From Lentisphaeria bacterium (GTDB lineage: Bacteria; Verrucomicrobiota; Lentisphaeria; Victivallales; UBA1829), in the NCBI GenBank assembly GCA_017615635.1, contig JAFZZR010000069.1:1-32478 (forward strand): 32,478 bases of DNA, in the 5' to 3' direction. The notes beneath the pieces were generated by a model. That model was not told the DNA's origin, did not search any database, and saw only the letters and a list, made by a program, of their open reading frames with translations. Both the position numbers and the translations under genes were made by a program. This document shows positions 7,520 through 16,500 of the stretch, one piece after another. Each line of letters begins with the position of its first letter. Positions within the stretch are counted from its first letter, which is position 1.

Positions 7520-8651
7520 GATGTTTGCGCATGGGAAGTAAGGAACCCTGGATCACGATGCCGGAGAGGATCATCACGGCCATGTCATCCAGTACACCGA
7601 CAAACGGCAGACTGTCCGGAATCAGGTCGAAAGGCATGATTATCCAGAGCAGAGAAAAGAGTGTCACGAACATGACCCGGGGCACGAGGGCCACAGAGCA
7701 CAGGAGATTGTCATCGTGATAGAGCAGGGGATCCGGGAAAAGGAAAATGCCCTCGTTGTCATTGCGGAGAGAGACCAGATCGTAGCTGTAAATCATCCGC
7801 TTCGCCATTTCGTTGGAAATCATATTCAGTTCCTGATCGTTGTACGCATGATTCACCGTATAGCTATCCTTGACGATCTGGCGGAAATTCCCCTCGGAAA
7901 GTCTCTTTTTGCGCGCCAGCTGTTCCATGACCCGCAAGATAGTCCGTACTTCTTCGTCGCCCAGCGTACTGCTGCGCTTCAAACGCTTGATGATGTTTTC
8001 ATAGTACGAAACCAGATCGTAACGGGAGAACATGAAAAACAGGGCCGTGGTCAGCAGCAGCGTACCCGCGACCAGATAGACAAGAGTGCCTTCGCGGTTG
8101 AACTGCCGGAAAAAAAGCAGCATCAGAATCAGTATGATGGCGCCTGTCCGCAGCTGTATGCGGCGCAGACAGAGGATTCCCAGCACGAGCAGAAAAAGCA
8201 GGGTGATATGCCAGTTGGAAAACAGATCCCGGATCCATGCCGGGATCATTTCCAGCAGACCGGTAAGCGCCGATCCCACAAAATCCCAGAAACCGGGAAA
8301 TTTCAGTCTGGTTATCTCCTGAGAACTTTTTCCATCGGCAGCGCAGAGTCGGGCCATCAGCAAAGAGAATGGAACAATGCTGAAACTCTGGAGCAGAAGA
8401 TTGGCCCCGGCCGGCTTGCCGAAAATCGGCGTCTCCCACAAGAAAGCGGCGGCAATGGTCAGCGCCATCAGAAGAACGATCATTCCCTGCTTGTAGGCAA
8501 ATTCCCCCTCCGTAATGAAATACGGGTCGCGTATCAGACAGAAAATGCTGCCGGCCAGCAGGAGCGCGGCCAGATAAAACCGCCAGTCGCGGAAACTTTT
8601 GATGCCGCGCTGATCCGGCAGTTCCGTTGCGGATCTCAGCTCTTTACTCAT
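7512..8651 (-). CDS. Multi-pass membrane protein with C-terminal DUF1232 motif
   Basis: The 379-residue protein has several transmembrane helices in its N-terminal half, including segments around 26-40, 50-65, 85-100, 150-180 and 190-210. A mixed, charged cytoplasmic-looking stretch follows at about 215-300. At residues 340-358 it carries FDLIPDSLPFVGVLDD, the hallmark of DUF1232 (YkvA-like) proteins, between hydrophobic helices. DUF1232 proteins are usually much shorter, so this is an extended form. Its function is unknown. Its ATG overlaps the end of the previous gene by eight bases, and the next gene overlaps its own end, giving tight coupling of three membrane genes. Confidence 0.75.
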   Translation of the reverse strand: MSKELRSATELPDQRGIKSFRDWRFYLAALLLAGSIFCLIRDPYFITEGEFAYKQGMIVLLMALTIAAAFLWETPIFGKPAGANLLLQSFSIVPFSLLMARLCAADGKSSQEITRLKFPGFWDFVGSALTGLLEMIPAWIRDLFSNWHITLLFLLVLGILCLRRIQLRTGAIILILMLLFFRQFNREGTLVYLVAGTLLLTTALFFMFSRYDLVSYYENIIKRLKRSSTLGDEEVRTILRVMEQLARKKRLSEGNFRQIVKDSYTVNHAYNDQELNMISNEMAKRMIYSYDLVSLRNDNEGIFLFPDPLLYHDDNLLCSVALVPRVMFVTLFSLLWIIMPFDLIPDSLPFVGVLDDMAVMILSGIVIQGSLLPMRKHHE

Positions 8652-9693
8652 TGTTTTTCCCCATCTTCGCGATTTCTTGTTTGATTTGATCCAGAACAGG
8701 TTTCAGCCGGGAGTTGAGATAGTATCTTTCCCCGTCGAAAACGTAGTACCCTTTTGGGTCGTCCTTGATCAGCTGATCAACCAGATAGAGCCGGACAATC
8801 CCAAATTTTTTGTCTCTCGGATAACGCGCGGCGATTTTCCATACCTCTTCGCGGTCCTTCATGCCGCGTTCGTCATCCGGCACAGGGTGATTCAGGCGCC
8901 TCCACACCTTCAGTCCGAAATAACACTTGTACAGATCCAGCTGCCGGGTCAGTTCCGGCTTTTCGGCCAGACGCCTGCGCAGATCATCGATCTTGCCCAT
9001 GACCTCGTACAGCGAATCCACCGAGGCATGTTCAGACAATCTGCCCAGTCTTTCGCCGCCCATCCTCCACAGCTGATATTGAATCTCGAAAAGTTTCCAC
9101 CGGTAATCGGTATTGAGCTTGATCAGATGGTTCAGACGGGTTCCTGCTTCATCATCCCACTGCAGCCTGCTGAAAAGGGCGAAATAGGAGTAGAAAATCA
9201 ACTCGTTTTCAGCCTCCGTTTCCTTTCGTTCAAGAAGCTGATCAATGATCCGTTCGAGATGTTTCCGGGCTTCTTCGGGTTTCTCGGATTTCACCAGTTC
9301 CATCGCCTTCTTGAATTCTCTGGAAAATTCCCCGCTGTAACGGGTGTTTTCCGGCGGCGGCACATCCATGGAAGTGGTTTCCAGACGCACCTGCGGACGT
9401 AAATAGAAAAGGCCGGCGATCAGCATCCCGAAAAACAGCATGATCAGGATGATCGCACTGGCGGAGTACCCCCGGGGACGGCGAAGCGCCTCTTCCGAGA
9501 GGGATGGCGCATAGTCGGGCAGGACTTCCGCGACAATGGCGGCGAATTCCGTATCTCCGGGGCGGAACCGTCTGGAATCCGGCAGATATATTTCACTTCC
9601 GCAGACGGTGAGTTCCCGTTTCCCCTCCGGATGCGGAGCGGACGGCAGATCGGCTTGAACCTCAGACAGCTGATTCATCTGGTGCGACTCCAT
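8644..9693 (-). CDS. Single-pass membrane protein of unknown function
   Basis: The 349-residue protein has a roughly 75-residue hydrophilic N-terminal region, one transmembrane helix at about 78-98 and a charged, helix-rich C-terminal part with TPR-like stretches such as ELVKSEKPEEARKHLERI. There is no signal peptide, so the N-terminus is probably cytoplasmic and the C-terminal 250 residues periplasmic. AAAGGG sits seven bases before the ATG at 9693; an in-frame ATG five codons later (9678), with its own GGAG, is an alternative. It is coupled to the DUF1232-type gene by an 8-base overlap. I do not recognise a family. Confidence 0.65.
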   Translation of the reverse strand: MESHQMNQLSEVQADLPSAPHPEGKRELTVCGSEIYLPDSRRFRPGDTEFAAIVAEVLPDYAPSLSEEALRRPRGYSASAIILIMLFFGMLIAGLFYLRPQVRLETTSMDVPPPENTRYSGEFSREFKKAMELVKSEKPEEARKHLERIIDQLLERKETEAENELIFYSYFALFSRLQWDDEAGTRLNHLIKLNTDYRWKLFEIQYQLWRMGGERLGRLSEHASVDSLYEVMGKIDDLRRRLAEKPELTRQLDLYKCYFGLKVWRRLNHPVPDDERGMKDREEVWKIAARYPRDKKFGIVRLYLVDQLIKDDPKGYYVFDGERYYLNSRLKPVLDQIKQEIAKMGKNNE

Positions 9694-9764
9694 CCTTCAT
9701 CCCTTTCGATAAATGCTCAAAACAGTACAGAATCTTTCCGACAATGAGCCTGAACGGCGAAATT

Positions 9765-11465
9765 TCATTTTTCCTCGCGCCCGGCGGGACTGCCGGGTTC
9801 CGCCAGCTTCGTCCGGACGGCATCGTCTTTCCGAAGCTCCACGACCTGATATTCCTTATGACCCAAGTTTCCCCGGGCACGGAAAAGAACCTTTCTCCCG
9901 CAGTTCGCGGCATCCTCTTCCAGCTTGCCGGCATCCTTGCTTTTTATCACGAGGAGGTCGCCCGGATTCATGTCGGCGAGTCCTTCGATCTCTCTGCGCC
10001 GATACATCTTTCTGTATTTGTCGTCCGGATCCGGAGACGGCGTCAGATACACGGCATCGGCCCGTTCTTCCGGGGTCAGGAACTGAAGATATTTCAAATC
10101 CTCGTGATCCACGCCGATCCGATAGAAGTAAAGCCGTCCGGTCCGATACTGTTCGGCCGTGCGGACGAAATCCTCGGAGAGCTCCCGGAAGGTGGACGCG
10201 GGGAAGATGAACACGCATCCAAGGATCCCCAGGACGATCCCGGTCCGCAGAATGTCCCGAATGAGCCCCGTCTTTTTCCGGAAGACCAGGCCGGCCGCCG
10301 GAAAGAGGATCAGGAGTCCGCACCGGGCGAGCCGCAGGTCCAGGATTCCGGCCATGGCGGCCATGACGATCGTGACGGAAAGTCCGATGCACAGGGCGGC
10401 GATCCACGCATATTGCGCCAGGAAGCGGAAGACTGCGCGGAGGATCCTGCGGCAGCGGGGAAAGACAAACGATTTGCGTACCCCCCAGGCGCCGATCAGA
10501 GCGAACGCCGGAACGGTGATCATCATGTAGCGCAGGTGTTTGCATCCGGGAATGCTGAGCAGCACCAGCGGGAGCAGGAGAAATCCGAAAAGAGGGAGCA
10601 CAATCCCTGCTCCGCGCGGCCTCTTCCAGAGGACCGTCAGAAGGACTGCGATCCCGAACGCCGTGGAAGGAGAAAACACCACGGGCCCGTCGAAAAGATA
10701 GAAGAAGAGATCATCCGCCGCCATCCGGCTGGAGATCTGCCAGGAGAAAAATTCCTTGTACAGTTCCTGTCCGCCCGCCGCATGGATCAGGTAATATCCG
10801 CCGCCCAGGCAGATCAGCGAGGCAGCCGCCCCAATCATTCCCCAGATCACGGTCTGTTTCCATTGCCGGGCGAAAAGAAGCCATCCGCCTGCCGCCGCTC
10901 CGGCCAGGAAAAGCCCCATGGGTCCGCGGATCAGGAAGGCGAAAACGAGAAGAAGGAAAAAGAAAACGCCCGATTTCCAGATCCCGGCCCGGACGGTGAG
11001 GCAGTACAAAATCAGCGCTCCGGCGGCCATGACGGGGACATCGATCCCGAAGCTCATGATCGTCGTGTTGAATTCCAGCGTCATGAAAAGAAGCGAGGCG
11101 GCGATAACGCCCGTGCCCCGCTTTATCCTTTCGCCCGTCAGCCAGGTGAGCGCAACGGTCAGCGAGCCGCAGAGAATGGAAAAAAGCGACAGAGTCCACT
11201 GATTCACAAAACGTCCCGCCGCCGAAAACAGCCAGGCGAACAGGATCATGGTGACCGGATAGTCCGGGTAGGGCTCTCCGTTGATGGTGGGGAAGACCGA
11301 CAGCGCGTACCGCGTCATATCCTGGATGAAAATGGCGAACCGGACATCGAGCCGGACAATTTCCACTCCTGCCGTCCCCAGGGAAAAGAGAAGAAAGCTG
11401 AAAAGAAAAACACGCAGAAAACCGGAGGAAAAGGAAGAGGAATCCGCGGATCGGTGTTCTCTCAT
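9765..11465 (-). CDS. GT-C fold glycosyltransferase, ArnT/PMT-like membrane protein
   Basis: The 566-residue protein has about ten to twelve hydrophobic helices and the general layout of the ArnT/PMT group, which transfer sugars from polyprenyl-phosphate carriers on the outer face of the inner membrane. An acidic first-loop motif is seen as QDMTRYALS at 48-56, followed by PYPDYP near 65-70; in ArnT relatives this loop holds the catalytic acid. The C-terminal 150 residues are hydrophilic and probably periplasmic. The acceptor is unknown. GAGGAGG precedes the ATG by five bases. The start lies only 25 bases after the tRNA-Lys 3' end, so the gene may depend on the tRNA promoter. The following gene begins 71 bases downstream. 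Confidence 0.8.
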   Translation of the reverse strand: MREHRSADSSSFSSGFLRVFLFSFLLFSLGTAGVEIVRLDVRFAIFIQDMTRYALSVFPTINGEPYPDYPVTMILFAWLFSAAGRFVNQWTLSLFSILCGSLTVALTWLTGERIKRGTGVIAASLLFMTLEFNTTIMSFGIDVPVMAAGALILYCLTVRAGIWKSGVFFFLLLVFAFLIRGPMGLFLAGAAAGGWLLFARQWKQTVIWGMIGAAASLICLGGGYYLIHAAGGQELYKEFFSWQISSRMAADDLFFYLFDGPVVFSPSTAFGIAVLLTVLWKRPRGAGIVLPLFGFLLLPLVLLSIPGCKHLRYMMITVPAFALIGAWGVRKSFVFPRCRRILRAVFRFLAQYAWIAALCIGLSVTIVMAAMAGILDLRLARCGLLILFPAAGLVFRKKTGLIRDILRTGIVLGILGCVFIFPASTFRELSEDFVRTAEQYRTGRLYFYRIGVDHEDLKYLQFLTPEERADAVYLTPSPDPDDKYRKMYRRREIEGLADMNPGDLLVIKSKDAGKLEEDAANCGRKVLFRARGNLGHKEYQVVELRKDDAVRTKLAEPGSPAGREEK

Positions 11466-11490
11466 GCCGGCCTCCTCAAAATGAGAAAAA

Positions 11491-11566
11491 TGGTGAGCCG
11501 GCGGGGGCTCGAACCCCGGACCACCGCCTTAAAAGGGCGATGCTCTACCGACTGAGCTACCGGCCC
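11491..11566 (-). tRNA. tRNA-Lys (anticodon UUU), CCA encoded
   Basis: The reverse strand folds into a full cloverleaf. The 7-bp acceptor stem is GGGCCGG with CCGGCTC, the D arm is GCTC/GAGC, the anticodon stem is TCGCC/GGCGG with loop CTTTTAA, and the T arm is CGGGG-TTCGAGC-CCCCG. The anticodon is TTT, reading lysine codons. The discriminator base A is followed by a genomically encoded CCA at 11493-11491 and then by TTTTT. The length is 76 bases including CCA. Confidence 0.97.
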
Positions 11567-11591
11567 GTTTCCACATCTGAAACGATTCGAT

Positions 11592-11619
11592 ACTATACAG
11601 CCTTTTTCCGACAAGTCAA
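11592..11619 (-). promoter_or_regulatory. Promoter of tRNA-Lys
   Basis: On the minus strand TTGACT (11619-11614) and TATAGT (11597-11592) are spaced by 16 bases, about 26 bases before the tRNA 5' end. This is a near-consensus sigma70 promoter, as expected for a stable RNA gene. Confidence 0.75.
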
Positions 11620-11656
11620 GGCGGTCCTGTCGTTTTTTTTTCACAAAAAAGCGTTT

Positions 11657-11686
11657 GTTTCCGATTGTTTCCGATCGTTTTCGATC
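11657..11686 (+). repeat. Three tandem 10-bp repeats in the tRNA-marR divergent region
   Basis: GTTTCCGATT (11657-11666), GTTTCCGATC (11667-11676) and GTTTTCGATC (11677-11686) follow each other with no gap. The period equals one helical turn, so a protein could contact the same face three times. They lie about 40 bases upstream of the tRNA -35 element and about 85 bases upstream of the marR promoter. Confidence 0.7.
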
Positions 11687-11772
11687 ATGGACGGGCTCTT
11701 CCCCCAGCGGGAACGGGGCCAGACGGTAATTATTTTGATTCTCAAAAAATCATTGCCGAAAAAATATTTTGT

Positions 11773-11821
11773 TTGAAAAACTCTTTTTCCCGTGTATATT
11801 ATGTCTTCCGCAGAAATCTGC
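11773..11821 (+). promoter_or_regulatory. Promoter and candidate MarR operator of the efflux operon
   Basis: TTGAAA (11773-11778) and TATATT (11795-11800) are spaced by 16 bases. Immediately downstream, around the expected start site, lies GCAGA-AA-TCTGC (11810-11821). With a one-base shift, its flanks extend the symmetry outward. Such a dyad at +1 is where MarR-family repressors commonly bind to control their own operon. That this one does so is inference. Confidence 0.6.
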
Positions 11822-11836
11822 CGAAAGGAACCTGAC

Positions 11837-12322
11837 ATGAGTTCGGAATCAAGAGAAACAAAGTTATGCAAGGCCCTGATCCATTTGTCCGAGTGGCTTC
11901 GGGAATCCGCCGCGCCCCGGCAGGAGTCTTCGGGTCATTTTGACGATCTGAGCCTGCGTCACCTGGACGTCATACGCGTGGTCTGGACGCTGCAGGAAGA
12001 GAATCCGGAAGGAACGACTCTGAAACGTCTGGCGGAAGAACTGAAGCTGACGCCGGGAACGGTATCCGGCCTGGTGGATACTCTGGTGAAAAAAGGTACG
12101 CTTTCCCGGGTCCAGGGGAAGGACGACCGCCGGAAGGTGAATATATCGCTGACGGAGGAAAGTCTCCGCGTGATCGACCGGATCATTGCGCGGATGAACG
12201 AGACGGCGAAGAAGCTGTTTTCCTGTCTGGACGAGGAGGAGAAAAATACGCTTGAGGCGGGATTCGAGAAACTGAACAGAAGAATCAAAGAAATAAAAAA
12301 CGATAAGGAAGAGAAAAAATGA
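11837..12322 (+). CDS. MarR-family transcriptional regulator
   Basis: The 161-residue protein has the winged-helix layout of MarR regulators, which bind DNA as dimers and release it on binding small ligands. The recognition helix region is TLKRLAEELKLTPGTVSGLV at about 61-80, followed by the wing with DDRRKV at 96-101 and the long dimerisation helix. The frame is open upstream to a GTG at 11792, but that GTG lies within the promoter. The ATG at 11837 has AAGGAA six bases before it and is the likely start. It overlaps the next gene by four bases (ATGA) and probably represses its own operon with the efflux genes. Confidence 0.9.
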   Translation: MSSESRETKLCKALIHLSEWLRESAAPRQESSGHFDDLSLRHLDVIRVVWTLQEENPEGTTLKRLAEELKLTPGTVSGLVDTLVKKGTLSRVQGKDDRRKVNISLTEESLRVIDRIIARMNETAKKLFSCLDEEEKNTLEAGFEKLNRRIKEIKNDKEEKK

Positions 12323-13485
12323 TTCGCAAAGCAAGCATAACGGCCGCGGCCGCCGTCACTTTTTTCGCGGGATGTGCGACACTTTCCGCGCAGGGCATGC
12401 AGGGGCCGGCTCCCACGGTCCCGGTGGCGAAAACGGTTCTGGTAAGCGAGCAGGGCACGAAACAGTATATCGGAAAACTGGTATCGACCCACGCAGTCGA
12501 TCTGAAAGCACGGGTCTCCGGGTATCTGGTGGATGTTTACAGCAAGGAAGGAGACATGGTCAAGGAAGGCGATCTGGTGATGCAGATCGAGGATACGCTG
12601 TACGTGGCGAAAGTCAAGTCGGCGGAGGCGAAAGTCAAGCAGAAGAACGCGGAGCTGGAATATGCGCGGTCGAACTTTGCAAGACAGAAGGAACTGGCCG
12701 GGATCAGCGCGAAGAGCGAAATGGATGAAGCGAACCGTCTTCTGAAGCTCCGTGAGGCGGAACTGGCCGAATGCGAGGCGGCGCTGACGGAGGCGCAGAC
12801 CAATCTTTCCTATACGAAGATCATTTCGCCCATAACGGGTCGTTTCGGCAAGGCGACCTATTCCCCCGGCAACTACATCACGACTTCCAGCGACGCGCTG
12901 GGCAGCGTCGCCAAAATTTCTCCCATCTACGTGAAAATGGCCATCAGCGAACCGGACTACATCCGTATGTTCGGGACTCCGGAACGGATCCTCAAGGACG
13001 CGGTGATCCGGATCCGCACGGCGGACCGAAAGATGTTCGATGAGGAGGGACATGTGAAGCTGGCGGACAACAAGATCGATCCGCGGACGGGTACACTGAT
13101 GCTCTGGTGCATCTTTGAAAACAAGTCGGGACGCCTGATCCCCGGCGGCGTGGTGGATGCGTTCATCAGCCGGAAAGTCACGGAGAAGTTCCCGGCCATC
13201 CAGATCTCGGCGATCATGCAGAGCAAGCAGGGACAGTTCGTGTATGTCCTGGACGGCGAAAACAAGGCGCAGTACCGCCCGGTGACCACCGGCGAGATCG
13301 TCGGCAGCCGGCAGATCATTCTCAGCGGCCTCAAGGAAGGGGAGACCGTCATTGTGGACGGCACCCACAAGGTCATGCCCGGTCAGGTGGTGAATCCGGT
13401 TTTCGTGAAGGCGCCCGGCGAGTCCGCTGCCAAACCTGCTGCTGCACCTGCCAAATCTGCCGCGCCTGCCGCGGCCGGGAAGTAA
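12319..13485 (+). CDS. RND efflux periplasmic adaptor (membrane fusion protein, AcrA/MexA-like)
   Basis: The 388-residue protein links an inner-membrane RND pump to an outer-membrane channel. The signal sequence ends in FAGC at 16-19, a lipobox-like site that would lipidate Cys19 as in AcrA and MexA. Next come the first barrel-sandwich (lipoyl-like) strand around VDLKARVSGYLVDVY, a helical hairpin at about 95-150 rich in Lys, Glu and Ala, the second half of the sandwich (SPITGRFGKATYSPGNYI), and beta-barrel and membrane-proximal domains. The C-terminus is an Ala/Pro/Lys tail. It is coupled to marR by an ATGA overlap and followed 24 bases later by the pump gene. Confidence 0.93.
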   Translation: MIRKASITAAAAVTFFAGCATLSAQGMQGPAPTVPVAKTVLVSEQGTKQYIGKLVSTHAVDLKARVSGYLVDVYSKEGDMVKEGDLVMQIEDTLYVAKVKSAEAKVKQKNAELEYARSNFARQKELAGISAKSEMDEANRLLKLREAELAECEAALTEAQTNLSYTKIISPITGRFGKATYSPGNYITTSSDALGSVAKISPIYVKMAISEPDYIRMFGTPERILKDAVIRIRTADRKMFDEEGHVKLADNKIDPRTGTLMLWCIFENKSGRLIPGGVVDAFISRKVTEKFPAIQISAIMQSKQGQFVYVLDGENKAQYRPVTTGEIVGSRQIILSGLKEGETVIVDGTHKVMPGQVVNPVFVKAPGESAAKPAAAPAKSAAPAAAGK

Positions 13486-13509
13486 CCCGCAGGAGAGGAA
13501 GGACAGCCG

Positions 13510-16500
13510 ATGTTTTCGAAGATATTCATAGACAGGCCGAAGCTGGCGATCGTCATCTCCATTGTGATGGTGTTTGCCGGTGCGCTGTGCATCAAGTTCA
13601 TTCCCATTGCGGAGTATCCCGAGATCGCGCCGCCGACGATCATGGTCATAGCCAGTTACCCGGGCGCGAGCTCGGAGGAGATCGCCGATACCATCGCCTC
13701 ACCCATCGAGCAGGAGATCAACGGACTGGAGAGCATGCAGTATTTCTCCTCGGAGTCCAATGACGACGGATCCTATGCCCTGACGATCACATTCAAATCC
13801 GGGACCGACGACGATATCGCGCTGGTCAACGTGCAGAATGCGGTCCGGCGTGCGGAGGCGAAGCTGCCTGCGGAAACCACGGCCATCGGGATCCGGATCA
13901 TCAAACGGACGTCGGACATGCTGGGCGTGTACGCATTCTTCCGCGATCCGAAGAAGTCGCACATCAGTCTTCAGGAACTGGGCAACTTCCTCCGCACCAC
14001 GGTGCGCGATGAGATCGCACGAATCGACGGCATCAGTCAGGCCGAGATCATGGGCGCTTCGGATTACTCCATGCGCATCTGGCTCGATCCGATGAAGCTT
14101 TCCGCCCTCGGCATCTCCCCCGCCGAGGTGAGCGAAGCCATCCGTCAGCAGAACGTGCAGGCGGCGGCGGGCGCGGTGGGCGCCGAGAACAGCAGCGACT
14201 TCCTTCAGCTGAAGGTCAATGCGCTGGGCCGCCTCAAGAACAAGAAGGAGTTCGAAGACATCATCGTCCGTGTCTCCTCGGACGGGCGCATGGTCAAGCT
14301 GGGCGACGTGGCCCGCGTGGAGCTGGGCGCGGAGGATTATTCGTGGAGCGCGCAGGGCACCGTGTACCCCAAGGATCCCCTGGCCACGGACATCGCGCTG
14401 TCGGAAAAGGACATCACGCCTCTCGTTTCCATGAGCATTTACCGGAATTCGGATGCCAATGCGATCCAGGTGGTGGACGAGGCCAACAAGCGGCTCAAGG
14501 AACTGGAAAAATTCTTCCCGGAAGGCGTGATATGCCGTCTGATGTACGACCCCACGGAATACATCCGGACGAGCATGGAGGAAATTTTCTGGACCCTGCT
14601 TCTTACTCTGGGCCTGGTGGTGGCGATCACCTACCTCTTCCTTCAGAACTGGCGGGCCACACTGATTCCCGCTCTGACGATTCCCGTATCCATCTTCGCC
14701 ACCTTTGCCGTGCTCTATCCACTGGGATTCACGCTGAATTTGCTGACCATGTTCGCGCTGATCCTGGTCATAGGTTCGCTGGTGGACGATGCCATCGTGG
14801 TGACGGAAAACGTTATCCGCCTCATGGATGAGGAAGGATTGTCGCCGTACGACGCGGCGGTGAAGGGCATGCAGCAGATCACCGGAGCGGTCATTGCCAC
14901 AACGCTGGTCATTGTGGCGATTTACGCGCCGATCGGGTTCTACGGCGGCATGGTGGGTACGATCTACCTTCAGTTTTCCGTGACCATGTGTGTGGCTCTC
15001 TGCTTCTCCACGGTCAACGCGCTGACGCTCTCCCCCGCTCTCTGCGCCCTCATTCTGAAGCCGACGCCCAAAAAACGCTTCTCCCTGTTCGCTCCCTTCA
15101 ACTGGGCGCTGAACGGATCCAGAAACATTTATCTGGCCTGTACCGGCTTCCTGGTGCGCTACTGGTTTGTCACCGTGATCCTCTTCGGCGGCGTCCTCTG
15201 GCTCAACTATCACTTCTTCATGAAGCTGAACTCCTCCTTCCTGCCCGGGGAAGACAAAGGCGCTCTCCTGGTGGCGATCGAACTGCCGCCGGGTGCGACG
15301 CTGAACCGGACACGGGAAGCGACGAAGCAGTTTTTTGAGCTGGTCAAGGATCTGCCGGGCGCGGAAGACGTGCTGATCGTGGAAGGATTCAGCTTCATCG
15401 GCGGAAAAGGCGAGAATCAGGGATTGGGCATCATCAAGCTGCGCGACTGGGACAGCCGGACGACTCCGGAGCTTCAGATCGACGCCATCCGACAGGAGGT
15501 CCAGAAGCGTGTGAGCACCATTCCCTCCGCCCGCGTGGTGGTCATGCAGCCGCCGGCCATCATGGGCCTGGGCGCCAGCAACGACGTTTCCTTTATGCTT
15601 CAGGCCCGCGAAGGCCAGTCTCCGGCGGAACTGGAGATGGCGACCCGGATGCTGATGATGAAGCTGAACGACAAGAGCATTGCGCCTCATATTGCCATGG
15701 GGTACTCTCAGTACAACGCCAGTTCGCCGCAGCTGTATCTGGATATCGACCGTGAAAGAGCGGAGATGATGGGCATTCCCATCAGCCGCATTTTCACCAC
15801 GCTGCAGTCCAAGCTGGCTTCGGTTTACGTCAACGACTTCAACCTGAACGGATTCTCCTTCAAGGTGAAGATCCAGTCCGATCAGTCGGATCGGCGGACC
15901 GTTTCCGACGTGGAGCATATCAACGTCCAGAACAACGACGGCGACATGGTCCCGCTCAGTTCCTTCGCGGAGCTCCGTTATGTGGTCGGTCCCCGGACCC
16001 TCACGCGGTTCACCCAGAATATCAGTGCGAAGTTCTTCGTGAGCGGTATTCCGGGCGCCAGTTCGGGACAGGTCATGCGCGAGATCCAGGACGTGGTGAC
16101 GAAAGACTTCAAGGGATACAGCGTGTCGTGGGTGGACCTGAGCTATCAGGAACAGGGAAACGAAGGCAAGATCGTCATTCTGATGAGCCTGGCCCTGATT
16201 TTCGCCTACCTGTTCCTGGTTGGACAGTATGAAAGCTGGACCATGCCGCTTTCCGTGATCTTTTCCGTGGCTTTCGCCACGCTGGGCGCACTGATCGGCC
16301 TTCTCTGGTGCGGCATGTCCCTCTCCATTTATGCGCAGCTGGGACTCATCATGCTGGTGGGGCTGGCCGGCAAGAATGCGATCCTGATGGCGGAGTTTTC
16401 CAAACAGGCGCGGGAGAGCGGCGCATCCATCTACGACGCGGCGCAGGACGGGGCGAGAGTCCGTTACCGCGCCGTGCTGATGACGGCCTACTCCTTCGTT

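Noticed and set aside
9744..11555. 603-codon plus-strand frame running into the tRNA
   Set aside because: It is antisense to the GT-C glycosyltransferase, has strongly charged low-complexity translation and overlaps the tRNA-Lys gene.
11602..11640. CGACA/TGTCG stem followed by T9, looking like a rightward terminator
   Set aside because: No rightward transcript should end there, the stem is only 5 bp with a 14-base loop, and the sequence overlaps the tRNA promoter, so it is probably chance.
13699..15918. 739-codon minus-strand frame opposite the RND pump
   Set aside because: It is a shadow of the AcrB-like gene; the translation is His/Arg/Gln-rich without motifs.
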